DNA of 64,000 bases from Leptolyngbya sp. NIES-3755 (GTDB taxonomy: Bacteria; Cyanobacteriota; Cyanobacteriia; Leptolyngbyales; Leptolyngbyaceae). How positions within the stretch are numbered: position 1 is the first letter of the stretch; every line of letters begins with the position of its first letter. Of the stretch, positions 1-8,794 are shown piece after piece. The position numbers and the translations under genes are program-made. The stretch lies in NCBI GenBank assembly GCA_001548435.1, contig AP017308.1, positions 186,001 to 250,000 on the forward strand, in the 5' to 3' direction. The notes under the pieces were generated by a model. That model was given only the letters and a program-made list of their open reading frames with translations, was not told where the DNA came from and made no database searches.

Positions 1-1
1 T

Positions 2-1888
2 GGATGTGTTGGGCATCAAGTTCCCGGTGGTTATATGGACCCGATCGCGAAACTTCCTGATGGACGATCGCATCTACAACAAACGATTGAGATGATTCTT
101 CAGATTCTTAATGGTAAAGCACTCAGAGCCGATGAATCGATTCCGAAACAAACGAGCCATTATGCTTTGTATCGATCGGCAGTGTTTAATCGTCCTGAGT
201 ACTATCCAATTCAATCGATCGGAGAACACTATCAACCGATCGGGAAATGGATGGGACGATTGATCTTGCCAAAACAAGAAGAACGGTTTCATGGTGTGCT
301 TTTTGAGGTTTATCATGCACCCGATCGAGCTTTGATTGGTAGAACAGTAAAGCTCTGTTGGTCGAATCATTCCGAAGTTCAGAAGCGTGTCAAAGCTGTG
401 AGAAAGGATGTTCACTTTAGTGCGGATGCAGAATTTAGTAGCAAATATGGCGGTGCGGTTCATCCCGATCGCATTAATCACTGGAAACAAGTTGATCCGC
501 TCGAATCGTTAGCAGGCTCTCATCCAGTCGATGACATCATTGTGAAGCTGAATGATCCGGTTGAAGTTCGAGGAGAAACACTCTACATCGATACCACACC
601 GATTCAGATTACAGGAAGATACTATGCGTTAGTTCAGTTTGTCTTGCCTGTGAGTGGAACGGATCAATTTCAGGTGATTCACTTCGATCGAGCTTCTCGA
701 CAGTTTAACGGTGAATCGGAAGTGATGCGCTTACCAGAAGTTGTGTTTGCAAAGAACTATGGGAGCTATCCTTCGACGACGCGGGAGATTGAACATTCTC
801 CATACAACGAGACTGGCTGGTATGTGTATGGCGCGAAAGATGCAGAAGGCGTATTTGTCGTGCAAGCGATCGCGCCTCGTGCATTGTTCCAACTGCGACC
901 CGAAAAAGTGACCTTTGGTCGTCGTGCTGCATTTAACTATGTGCGGTTTGGAGCTTGGAAGAACGCAGCAAAAGAGAAAGGTAAACTCTCCTCGGTGTTG
1001 TGTAGTTCCCGCCGTTCTTCGGATGGAATCGAGGCTGCAATCCAAGACTGGAAGATTGGGGATAAAGCTTTATTGCTACATACTTACGGTGGAATTGGTG
1101 GAAACAACAAAGAACCCGCAGCCGGAACTCCAATCTTTTTCGGACATTTTGCTTATGGAATGGCAGAAGTCGTCTATGAACCCTTAGCAGATGAGCCGAG
1201 ATTTGAGATTAACTATTATCAGGTGTATACCCAGAACACCGATGGATTAGTTGCAGGAATCTTGCACTGGTCGCGGTATCTAGGCGATCGACAATTTGGT
1301 TGGCTGGGTACTCGTCCGGTCTGCGACATTTTGATTAAACTTAATGCGTTCACAGAGCCTTACATTATCGGTTCTGCGACGATTTCACCACTCGATATGA
1401 TGATGCTTCAGCTTGAAGGGATGACGGCTCGATATCGGATTGGAGATGGAACAGGTGGAACCTTTGTCGGACCTGCAAACAATTGCTCTCAAGATTCAAA
1501 TCAAGCACTGTTCGCAAGTATTCAAGGCATTGAGCGAATCTTGCAGAGCAATCCTGAAGTTGTCGCATTGTTACTTCAGCAAGAGGAAGAACGATATCGG
1601 CATCTTCGAGTGTTAGGAGAGGATTTGGAAAGTGCACTACAGTCGCTTGGAGGACCCAGACCCGATTGGCAGAACAATGAATATAACTTGGGTAGCACCC
1701 TTGAAGATGATCCGCTGCGGAACTTGTGGATTGGTTTGGGGAGTTGGCGCACAATGTTCCCGCGTAAAGCTAGTGATACGATCGCAGAAACATTCATCAA
1801 GTACGGTGCTTCTGTGTGGGTGCTGCGAACCAATCAGATTGGTGGGTTCGACCCTGATATTGCTCCGATCGCGCCAACAACGTTCTAA
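2..1888 (+). CDS. Unrecognised protein, 5' end cut by the window edge
   Basis: I do not recognise this protein. The frame is open to the left edge: codons before the first ATG at 35 continue without a stop and read GCVGHQVPGGY, so the gene most likely starts outside the window. About 628 residues are visible. They look soluble, with no obvious membrane helix or nucleotide-binding loop. A glycine-rich segment near residue 365 (TYGGIGG, then GHFAYG) and a later GDGTGGTF motif look conserved. From memory, some cyanobacterial proteins labelled predicted Abi/CAAX proteases have similar stretches, but no membrane-embedded protease motif is visible, so I do not assign that. The gene ends 41 bp before the next same-strand gene and may share its transcript. 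Confidence 0.75.
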   Translation, partial: GCVGHQVPGGYMDPIAKLPDGRSHLQQTIEMILQILNGKALRADESIPKQTSHYALYRSAVFNRPEYYPIQSIGEHYQPIGKWMGRLILPKQEERFHGVLFEVYHAPDRALIGRTVKLCWSNHSEVQKRVKAVRKDVHFSADAEFSSKYGGAVHPDRINHWKQVDPLESLAGSHPVDDIIVKLNDPVEVRGETLYIDTTPIQITGRYYALVQFVLPVSGTDQFQVIHFDRASRQFNGESEVMRLPEVVFAKNYGSYPSTTREIEHSPYNETGWYVYGAKDAEGVFVVQAIAPRALFQLRPEKVTFGRRAAFNYVRFGAWKNAAKEKGKLSSVLCSSRRSSDGIEAAIQDWKIGDKALLLHTYGGIGGNNKEPAAGTPIFFGHFAYGMAEVVYEPLADEPRFEINYYQVYTQNTDGLVAGILHWSRYLGDRQFGWLGTRPVCDILIKLNAFTEPYIIGSATISPLDMMMLQLEGMTARYRIGDGTGGTFVGPANNCSQDSNQALFASIQGIERILQSNPEVVALLLQQEEERYRHLRVLGEDLESALQSLGGPRPDWQNNEYNLGSTLEDDPLRNLWIGLGSWRTMFPRKASDTIAETFIKYGASVWVLRTNQIGGFDPDIAPIAPTTF

Positions 1889-1929
1889 CTCCTGATATAG
1901 TCAGCATGAAATAAAGGGATAAATAGACG

Positions 1930-3054
1930 ATGCCAACATTTGAAGTTTTTCCGATTACATCTGCGACCGAACAAGAAATGTTTATCAATGTTCCATGGGT
2001 GGTTTATGCGAATGATCCAAATTGGGTTCCACCGTTGCGGAGTGATGTAGAGAAGAAGTTTCAGCCTGAGAATCCGTTTTTTCAATATGGCAGGCTTAAA
2101 CAATTTGTTGCAATTTCTCGTGGAACTGCGATCGGGAGAATTGTCGCAGCCGTGAACGATCGATTAATTGAACGCGAAGGAAAAGCGATCGGGATTTTCG
2201 GATTTTTTGAATGTGTTGATGATTTTGATGTCGCGAAGGCTTTATTTGAAGCGGCGGAAGCGTGGTTACGATCGCAAAACATCACCGAAATTCGAGGTCC
2301 AATTGATTTATCAACTCACAATAATTGTTTGTTTTTAATCGATGGGTTTGATTCGCCGCCCATGGTGATGATGCCTTACAATCCAGCGTACTATCCAGCT
2401 TTTATGGAGCAATTAGGTTGGACGAAAGCGAAAGATGCGTATGCGTATGATTTTCCTTTAGATAAACCGCTTTCACCAGAGTTTGAAAAAGGCTATCGAA
2501 TCGCTTGCAAATCGGGTGTGACGTTTCGACCTTTGAAAACGAAAGGGAAAGAATTTGAAGATGACTGTGTGAGCTTGTACAACCTATTTAATAAAGCATT
2601 TGCGAACAATTGGAGTTCAACACCTCGGACATTAGAAGAGTTTTTGGATGAAGCTCGATCGCTGCAAGAATTAGTCGATCCTGATGTGTTTCCGATCGCG
2701 GAATATAACGGTGAAATGATCGGGTTTTGGATGGGATTACCTGACTATAATATTCCGCTGAAATATGTGAATGGTCGATTGAATTGGTTAGGAATTCTCA
2801 AGTTTCTTTGGTATCGTCGGCAGATTAATCAAGGTCGTGTGATTGCGATTTGTTCACTTCCAGAATTTCAGAGAAAGTTAGTCCCACTGGGATTAATTTA
2901 TCTCGGTTTACAAGGCGGGATCAAAAAAGGAAAACCGTATCAACGAGCAGAATTGTCTTGGGTTTACGAGGACAATGATCGATCGCGTAAATTGATCGAG
3001 ACAGCGGGCGGTAAAATCTACAAAACCTATCGGATGTACGAAAAAAACTTATGA
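1930..3054 (+). CDS. GNAT-like acyltransferase (YghO / bacterial ceramide synthase-like)
   Basis: The 374-residue soluble protein resembles the large GNAT-fold family that includes E. coli YghO. The N-terminal half has a 'PWVVYANDPNWVPPL' opening and a RGPIDLSTHNN core. The C-terminal half has a GFWMGLPDYN strand and a typical RAELSWVYEDN end. The start ATG follows an AGGGA ribosome site. The stop overlaps the next gene's start by 4 bp (ATGA), so the two are translationally coupled. From memory, the bacterial ceramide synthase of Caulobacter belongs to this kind of GNAT family and works with an epimerase-like reductase. The same combination here makes a lipid N-acyltransferase role possible, but the substrate is inference. 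Another GNAT activity is equally open. Confidence 0.6.
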   Translation: MPTFEVFPITSATEQEMFINVPWVVYANDPNWVPPLRSDVEKKFQPENPFFQYGRLKQFVAISRGTAIGRIVAAVNDRLIEREGKAIGIFGFFECVDDFDVAKALFEAAEAWLRSQNITEIRGPIDLSTHNNCLFLIDGFDSPPMVMMPYNPAYYPAFMEQLGWTKAKDAYAYDFPLDKPLSPEFEKGYRIACKSGVTFRPLKTKGKEFEDDCVSLYNLFNKAFANNWSSTPRTLEEFLDEARSLQELVDPDVFPIAEYNGEMIGFWMGLPDYNIPLKYVNGRLNWLGILKFLWYRRQINQGRVIAICSLPEFQRKLVPLGLIYLGLQGGIKKGKPYQRAELSWVYEDNDRSRKLIETAGGKIYKTYRMYEKNL

Positions 3055-4001
3055 GAGCATTAGTCACCGGAGCCAATGGATTCACCGGGTCGCATTTAGT
3101 CAAAGCACTATTGAACCGAGGTGATTCAGTTGTTGGATTTGTTCGTAAATCAAGCATAATCGATCGATTATCCAATTGCCCGATCGATTATGCTTACGGA
3201 GACATTACCGATCGTGCCGCCCTCACTAAAGCAATGCGCGGTGTTGATGTAGTTTTCCATACTGCTGCTTATGTTGAACTCGGAATCGTGAACGCCGCAG
3301 AAATGGAGCGCGTCAATGTTGAAGGAACTCGTGCTGTGTTGGAAGCGGCAAAAGCAGCGAATGTTGCAAAGATGATTTATTGCAGCACGATCGGGGTTTT
3401 TGGTGACACTCAAGGCAAGGTCATTGACGAGACGTTTCAACGAACACAGAAAGAGTTTTCTTCAGCTTACGATCGCACAAAATATCAAGCTCAACAGTTA
3501 GTCGATCAAACGAAAGAATTGTCGATCGTGAGCGTCATGCCATCTGGAATCTTTGGCAGCGATGATCCCCACTTCAAACCTGTACTCAATGCCTTTCTCA
3601 AGGGTCGGCTCAAAGTCTGGGCAGGCGGAGAACGCATCACTGGGATTGTTCATGTCGATGACTTAGCAGAAGCCATGATTTTGGCAGTCGATCGAGGAAA
3701 ATCTGGCGACTACTACATCCTTTCCGCAGGTGACATGAGCACCAGAGAAATGTTTGAAGTCTTCAGCCGTGAAACCGGAATTTCTCCGCCTCGCGAAGCT
3801 CCGAAACCAGTCGTGAAATTAGTTGCCAGCATTCTCGATCCGATTGGTCGAATTTCAGGATGGCAACCTCCGATCGACAATGAACGAGTGCATTATGTTT
3901 ACGATCGATGTGTCCGGGTTAATGCAACCAAAGCCAGAGAAGAACTCGGTTGGAATCCTCGATCGCCAGAAGAGACATTGAAATCGTTGGTCACTTCCTA
4001 A
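3051..4001 (+). CDS. NAD(P)-dependent epimerase/dehydratase (extended SDR)
   Basis: This 316-residue protein is an extended short-chain dehydrogenase. Residues 6-13 (TGANGFTG) form the nucleotide-binding glycine motif. Ser112 with Tyr140 and Lys144 (YDRTK) form the catalytic set. The acidic end of the second strand (GDIT, residues 50-53) and a HVDDLAEA helix are also typical. Members of this subgroup include sugar epimerases such as hopanoid-associated HpnA and, from memory, the CerR-type ceramide reductase. The gene begins inside the stop of the upstream acyltransferase-like gene, so the two products probably act in one pathway. The substrate cannot be read from the sequence. Confidence 0.8.
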   Translation: MRALVTGANGFTGSHLVKALLNRGDSVVGFVRKSSIIDRLSNCPIDYAYGDITDRAALTKAMRGVDVVFHTAAYVELGIVNAAEMERVNVEGTRAVLEAAKAANVAKMIYCSTIGVFGDTQGKVIDETFQRTQKEFSSAYDRTKYQAQQLVDQTKELSIVSVMPSGIFGSDDPHFKPVLNAFLKGRLKVWAGGERITGIVHVDDLAEAMILAVDRGKSGDYYILSAGDMSTREMFEVFSRETGISPPREAPKPVVKLVASILDPIGRISGWQPPIDNERVHYVYDRCVRVNATKAREELGWNPRSPEETLKSLVTS

Positions 4002-4143
4002 TTTCTTGTGGCTGCAAAATCTCTACCTTGCTACTCCCACTTGAGATAGATAAGCCAACCGAGGCGATTCGGATACTGTGACAGCAACCCGTTTGTTTTA
4101 TCAAAGAACTGCGGCTTGAACCTTCACACGCATCAGAAATTCT

Positions 4144-5976
4144 ATGAAAGTAGGGGCTTGGTATTTAGGCGACGGTCGCGCTGAATTTACAGTCTGGGCA
4201 CCGCGATCGCAGAATGTCACATTGGAATTACCCGATCGCTCGATCGAACTCTCTCAGAAAGATCAAGGCTATTGGAGCGCGATCGTTTCGGATATCAAGC
4301 CAGGAACGCAGTATCGCTATCGTTTAGAGGACGGGCAAGCTTATCCCGATCCCGCTTCGCTGTTTCAACCTCTTGGAGTGCACGAAGCTTCAGCGCTGGT
4401 TGATCATCAGTTTGAATGGCATGACTCGGATTGGTCGGGGATTGCTTTAGAAGACATGGTGATCTATGAATTGCATGTTGGAACCTTTACACCAGAAGGA
4501 ACGTTTGAGGCGATCATTCCGAGGTTGCAGACCTTGAAAGAATTGGGAATTACAGCGATCGAACTAATGCCGATCGCACAGTTTCCGGGTGATAGTAAAA
4601 CTGATGATCCCAAAGCGTATCGGAATTGGGGCTACGATGGCACTTATCCTTATGCTGCACAGAATTCTTATGGTGGAGTCCAGGGACTAAAGAAGCTTGT
4701 AGATGCTTGTCACCAACATGGAATTTCTGTAGTTTTAGATGTGGTGTACAACCATTTCGGACCTGAAGGAACCTACATTCATCAGTTTGGCGACTATTTC
4801 ACCGAGACTTACAAAACGCCTTGGGGTAAAGCGATTAACTATGATGATGCTCATAGTCATTGTGTTCGGAGCTATTTTCTAGAGAATGCACTGTATTGGC
4901 TGCGTGACTTCCACATTGATGCGCTGAGACTGGATGCAGTGCAGGCTATCTATGATTTAGGAGCGCGGCACTTTCTGTCAGAATTAGCCGATCGAGTGGA
5001 TGAACTATCTCAGCAGCAAAATCGGAAGCTGTATCTGATTGCAGAAAGTGATCTCAATGATCCGAAGCTGATTCGACCTAAGAAAGCGAATGGTTTTGGT
5101 TTAGATGCACAGTGGAGCGATGATTTTCATCATGCTTTACATGCACTATTGACCGGAACAAACATTGGCTACTATCAAGACTTTGGAAGCTGTGAAGATT
5201 TAGCTAAAGCTTACCGAGATACATTCGTCTATGACTGGAAGTATGCGCCACATCGTGAGAGATTTCATGGTATATCTGCATTAGATTGTCCGATGTCTCA
5301 GTTTGTGGTGTGTATTCAAAACCATGATCAGATTGGCAATCAGATGTTAGGTGAGCGACTTGCTGATTTGATTTCATTTGAAGGCTTGAAGTTAGCAGCA
5401 GGAGCGGTGATTCTTTCGCCTTACATTCCATTGTTATTCATGGGCGAAGAATACGGTGAAGAAGTGCCATTTACTTATTTTGTCAGCCATTCTGATCCAG
5501 ATTTGATTCGGATGGTTCGCCAAGGAAGAAAGCAAGAATTTAAACACTTCCATTACGACGGTGAACCGCCTGATCCAGAAGCAAAAGAAACCTTTCAATC
5601 CTGTATTTTGCAGTGGGAAAGACATCAGGAAGGCAAACATAAAACATTGTGGCAGTTCTATCAGAAATTGCTCGAAATGCGTCGATCGATGCCTGCATTT
5701 GTGAATCGCGATCGTAATTCGATTTCAGCTTGTGCAGAAGAGGATAAAAAGCTCATTTGGGTTGAGCGATCGAGTGCAGAACAAACCTTATTAACCCTGA
5801 TGAGTTTCAATCAATCTGAGCAATCCTTTGAATTTCCTGAAGGACAGTGGCGCAAAATATTCGATTCATCTGATCAACAGTGGATGGGTCAAGGTGCGAT
5901 TTCTCCAGAAAAGGGATCTCATGGCGAGACTGGACAAGTGAATGCACAAAGTTTTGTGATTTATGAACGCGCATAA
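4144..5976 (+). CDS. treZ: Malto-oligosyltrehalose trehalohydrolase
   Basis: TreZ releases trehalose from the maltooligosyltrehalose made by TreY. The 610-residue protein has an N-terminal early-set domain (GDGRAEFTVWAP, residues 9-20) followed by a GH13 barrel. Visible GH13 regions are DVVYNHFGPEG, DALRLDAV with the nucleophile Asp near residue 262, IAESDLND with the acid Glu near 300, and IQNHDQIGNQ with the third Asp near 394. An FMGEEYGE motif typical of TreZ follows. The length fits the family. The start ATG lacks an obvious ribosome site. treY follows 10 bp downstream, the usual treZ-treY arrangement. No treS or glgX is in the window, so alpha-glucan (glycogen) is the likely source of trehalose. 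Trehalose is a compatible solute in desiccation- and salt-tolerant cyanobacteria. Confidence 0.95.
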   Translation: MKVGAWYLGDGRAEFTVWAPRSQNVTLELPDRSIELSQKDQGYWSAIVSDIKPGTQYRYRLEDGQAYPDPASLFQPLGVHEASALVDHQFEWHDSDWSGIALEDMVIYELHVGTFTPEGTFEAIIPRLQTLKELGITAIELMPIAQFPGDSKTDDPKAYRNWGYDGTYPYAAQNSYGGVQGLKKLVDACHQHGISVVLDVVYNHFGPEGTYIHQFGDYFTETYKTPWGKAINYDDAHSHCVRSYFLENALYWLRDFHIDALRLDAVQAIYDLGARHFLSELADRVDELSQQQNRKLYLIAESDLNDPKLIRPKKANGFGLDAQWSDDFHHALHALLTGTNIGYYQDFGSCEDLAKAYRDTFVYDWKYAPHRERFHGISALDCPMSQFVVCIQNHDQIGNQMLGERLADLISFEGLKLAAGAVILSPYIPLLFMGEEYGEEVPFTYFVSHSDPDLIRMVRQGRKQEFKHFHYDGEPPDPEAKETFQSCILQWERHQEGKHKTLWQFYQKLLEMRRSMPAFVNRDRNSISACAEEDKKLIWVERSSAEQTLLTLMSFNQSEQSFEFPEGQWRKIFDSSDQQWMGQGAISPEKGSHGETGQVNAQSFVIYERA

Positions 5977-5986
5977 TTGAGGATTT

Positions 5987-8743
5987 ATGAGAACTCCAGT
6001 CACCACTTATCGAATTCAGTTTCATCAGGGATTCCCCTTTGAAGCCGCGACTAAAATTGTTGGATATTTGTCAAAGCTTGGAATTTCTGATTTGTATGCC
6101 TCGCCAATCTTTAAGGCGAAAGCAGGCAGTACTCATGGATATGATGTCGTTGATCCGACTCAGCTTAACCCTGAGTTAGGAACTTCCGAAGTTTTTGAGC
6201 AATTAATTCAGAAAATCCAGCAGCATCAAATGGGCTGGGTACAGGATATTGTGCCGAATCACATGTCTTACGATCGAGATAATCGCTATCTGATGGATGT
6301 TCTCGAAAATGGTCTTGATTCGGACTATACTCAGTTCTTTGATTTAGCTTGGAATTCTCCGTTTAGAAGCAGTCAAGCTCCGATTTTGGCTCCATTATTG
6401 GGCGATTTCTATGGGTCTTGTTTAGAGAACGGTGATATTCAGCTTCAATACAGTCAAGACGGATTAACGGTTAATTACTACGCGCTTCGAGTGCCCTTAA
6501 GACTCGAATCTTATTCAATCTTTCTCACTCATGATTTAGGGAAACTGGCAAAGACTTTAGGAAGACGACATCCTGATTTTGTTAAGCTGCTTGCTGTTCT
6601 TTACATGCTGAGAAGTTTGCCAACTGAATCGGGTGGTAAACAGAGAAAAGACCAAGCTGAATTTGTCAAAGGATTGCTCTGGGAACTGAATGAAGGAAAT
6701 CCTGAAGTCAAAGCGTTTATTGATGAAAATATCAAATTCTTCAATGGAGAAGCAGGAAAGCCACAAAGTGTAGATTGGTTAGATAAGCTGTTATCTGAGC
6801 AGTTTTTCCGCTTGTCTTATTGGAAAGTGGGAGCCGAAGAAATCAATTATCGTAGATTCTTTACAGTAAACGAATTGATTTCTGTGAGAATTGAAGATCT
6901 TAAAGTTTTCAATCATACGCATGAGTTGATCGCTCAATTAGTAAAAGACGGTAAAATCACCGGATTAAGAATTGATCACATTGATGGATTATCGAATCCA
7001 AAACAGTATTTGCAGCGGCTACAAGAGAAAGTAGGCGATGCCTATATTGTGGCTGAAAAGATTCTTCAACCTGGAGAAGATTTACCAGAAGATTGGGGCA
7101 TTCAAGGAACTTCAGGATATGACTATTTGAATTACCTTAATAGCGTGTTCTGCGATGTTGAGAATGAGCAAAGATTTGACGAAATTTATCAACAGATTCA
7201 AGGTCGATCGATTGCTTTTGAAGATGTCGTTCTTGATAAGAAACATCTAATTCTAGACAAGAACTTAGCAGGTGATTTGGACAATTTAGCAGTATTGTTG
7301 AAAGACATTTCGCAGAAAGATCGCTATGGAAATGATTTCACCATTAATGGTCTGAAACGTGCGATCGCTGAAGTGCTGGTTCAGTTCACAATCTATCGAA
7401 CCTATACGACTGAAGAAGGAATTTCAGAGTGCGATCGCAATTATATTAAAGCTGCGATCGAGACTGCCCGCGAAAATGCTCCATTCTCTCAAAAAGAACT
7501 CGACTTCATCGAAAAACTCTTGCTCCTAGAGTACGATGATTCACTGACACCCTCAGATAAAGAACGCTGGCTCTATTTCGTGATGCGGATTCAGCAATAT
7601 ACTGGACCGCTGATGGCGAAAGGCGTTGAAGATACTGCGTTCTTTGTTTACAACCGATTGATCTCGCTCAATGAAGTGGGCGGCGATCCAGGGCGATTCG
7701 GAATTAGCACAACTGAGTTTCACCAATTTAACCAGTACCGACAACAGCATTGGAACGTTGCGATGAATGCAACTTCTACACACGATACGAAACGAGGTGA
7801 AGACACTCGCGCCAGAATTAACGTACTTTCTGAAATTCCTGACGAGTGGCGATCGCAAGTCCAAAAATGGCGTGAGATCAATCAGAAATACAAAACTCGG
7901 TATCGCAAAACCTTGATGCCGAGTGCGAACGATGAGTATGCGTTTTACCAGAATATGATCGGGGCTTATCCGTTCCAAGACAGCGAGATGGAAGAGTTTA
8001 TCGATCGCATTGAACAATACGCAATCAAATCCATCCGAGAAGCGAAAGCGCACACCGCTTGGCTACGTCCGAATGATGATTATGAAGAGGCTAGCACCAA
8101 GTTTGTTCGAGCAATTCTGAAAGACGAACAATTTCTATCTGAATTCATTCCATTTCAGAAAAAGATTGCTCACTATGGAGTGTTCAATTCTCTATCTCAA
8201 ACTCTAATTAAAGCTACTTCTCCTGGCATTCCTGATTTTTATCAAGGTACGGAACTTTGGGATTTAAGTTTAGTTGATCCAGATAATCGTCGTCCGGTTG
8301 ATTTTTCACAGCGTGAAGCGTTTCTCGATGCGGTTCAATCTGCGACTCCTTCAGAGTTAATGCCAAAACTATTAGAGAAGCCGCAAGATGGGCAAATCAA
8401 GTTATTCCTGACCGTTCAGGCACTGAAAGTTCGGAATCAATTTAAGTCTGTCTTTCTCAATGGTGAATACATGCCACTTGAAGCAACAGGCAAATTTAAG
8501 GATCACATCATTGCGTTTGCTCGGAAAGATGGAGATCAAATGGTTGTATCGATCGCGCCTCGATTCTTCACCAGAATCATTCAACCCGATCAACTCCCGA
8601 TCGGTGAAATTTGGGAAGACACCGCGATCGAACTTCCGGCATCCGGTTGGAAAGATGCGATTTCTGAGACAGAACACGCTGGAACTACGATCGCGCTCAA
8701 AGATGCGCTGAAAAATTTCCCAGTGGCGTTACTAACACACTAA
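5987..8743 (+). CDS. treY: Malto-oligosyltrehalose synthase
   Basis: TreY turns the reducing-end glucose of maltooligosaccharides into a trehalosyl unit by intramolecular transglycosylation. The 918-residue GH13 protein opens with TYRIQFHQGFPFEAA and carries the family motifs QDIVPNHMSYD, GLRIDHIDGL (nucleophile Asp near residue 329), VAEKIL (acid Glu near 356) and NATSTHDTKRGEDTRAR (Asp near 599). A MAKGVEDTAFF motif and GIPDFYQGTELWDLSLVDPDNRR near the C-terminal side are diagnostic of TreY. The ATG has a GAGG ribosome site and sits 10 bp after treZ, so the pair is one operon. A strong hairpin-plus-T-run terminator follows the stop, which fits the operon ending here. Confidence 0.96.
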   Translation: MRTPVTTYRIQFHQGFPFEAATKIVGYLSKLGISDLYASPIFKAKAGSTHGYDVVDPTQLNPELGTSEVFEQLIQKIQQHQMGWVQDIVPNHMSYDRDNRYLMDVLENGLDSDYTQFFDLAWNSPFRSSQAPILAPLLGDFYGSCLENGDIQLQYSQDGLTVNYYALRVPLRLESYSIFLTHDLGKLAKTLGRRHPDFVKLLAVLYMLRSLPTESGGKQRKDQAEFVKGLLWELNEGNPEVKAFIDENIKFFNGEAGKPQSVDWLDKLLSEQFFRLSYWKVGAEEINYRRFFTVNELISVRIEDLKVFNHTHELIAQLVKDGKITGLRIDHIDGLSNPKQYLQRLQEKVGDAYIVAEKILQPGEDLPEDWGIQGTSGYDYLNYLNSVFCDVENEQRFDEIYQQIQGRSIAFEDVVLDKKHLILDKNLAGDLDNLAVLLKDISQKDRYGNDFTINGLKRAIAEVLVQFTIYRTYTTEEGISECDRNYIKAAIETARENAPFSQKELDFIEKLLLLEYDDSLTPSDKERWLYFVMRIQQYTGPLMAKGVEDTAFFVYNRLISLNEVGGDPGRFGISTTEFHQFNQYRQQHWNVAMNATSTHDTKRGEDTRARINVLSEIPDEWRSQVQKWREINQKYKTRYRKTLMPSANDEYAFYQNMIGAYPFQDSEMEEFIDRIEQYAIKSIREAKAHTAWLRPNDDYEEASTKFVRAILKDEQFLSEFIPFQKKIAHYGVFNSLSQTLIKATSPGIPDFYQGTELWDLSLVDPDNRRPVDFSQREAFLDAVQSATPSELMPKLLEKPQDGQIKLFLTVQALKVRNQFKSVFLNGEYMPLEATGKFKDHIIAFARKDGDQMVVSIAPRFFTRIIQPDQLPIGEIWEDTAIELPASGWKDAISETEHAGTTIALKDALKNFPVALLTH

Positions 8744-8750
8744 ATTGGAG

Positions 8751-8790
8751 CCGCACATCGTAGGATATTAGCTTACGACTGTGCGGTTTT
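8751..8790 (+). terminator. Rho-independent terminator after treZ-treY, abutting the pabB start
   Basis: The left arm 8751-8762 (CCGCACATCGTA) pairs with the right arm 8774-8786 (TACGACTGTGCGG), with one bulged base. The loop is 11 nt and TTTT at 8787-8790 follows. It lies 7 bp after the treY stop. The next start codon is only 4 bases after the T-run. Confidence 0.8.
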
Positions 8791-8794
8791 CCTT

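Noticed and set aside
1575-1620. EE-ERY-R in the first protein resembles the EExxxR motif of CAAX/Abi membrane proteases
   Set aside because: It lies in a soluble charged helix, and no membrane helices or second His motif are nearby.
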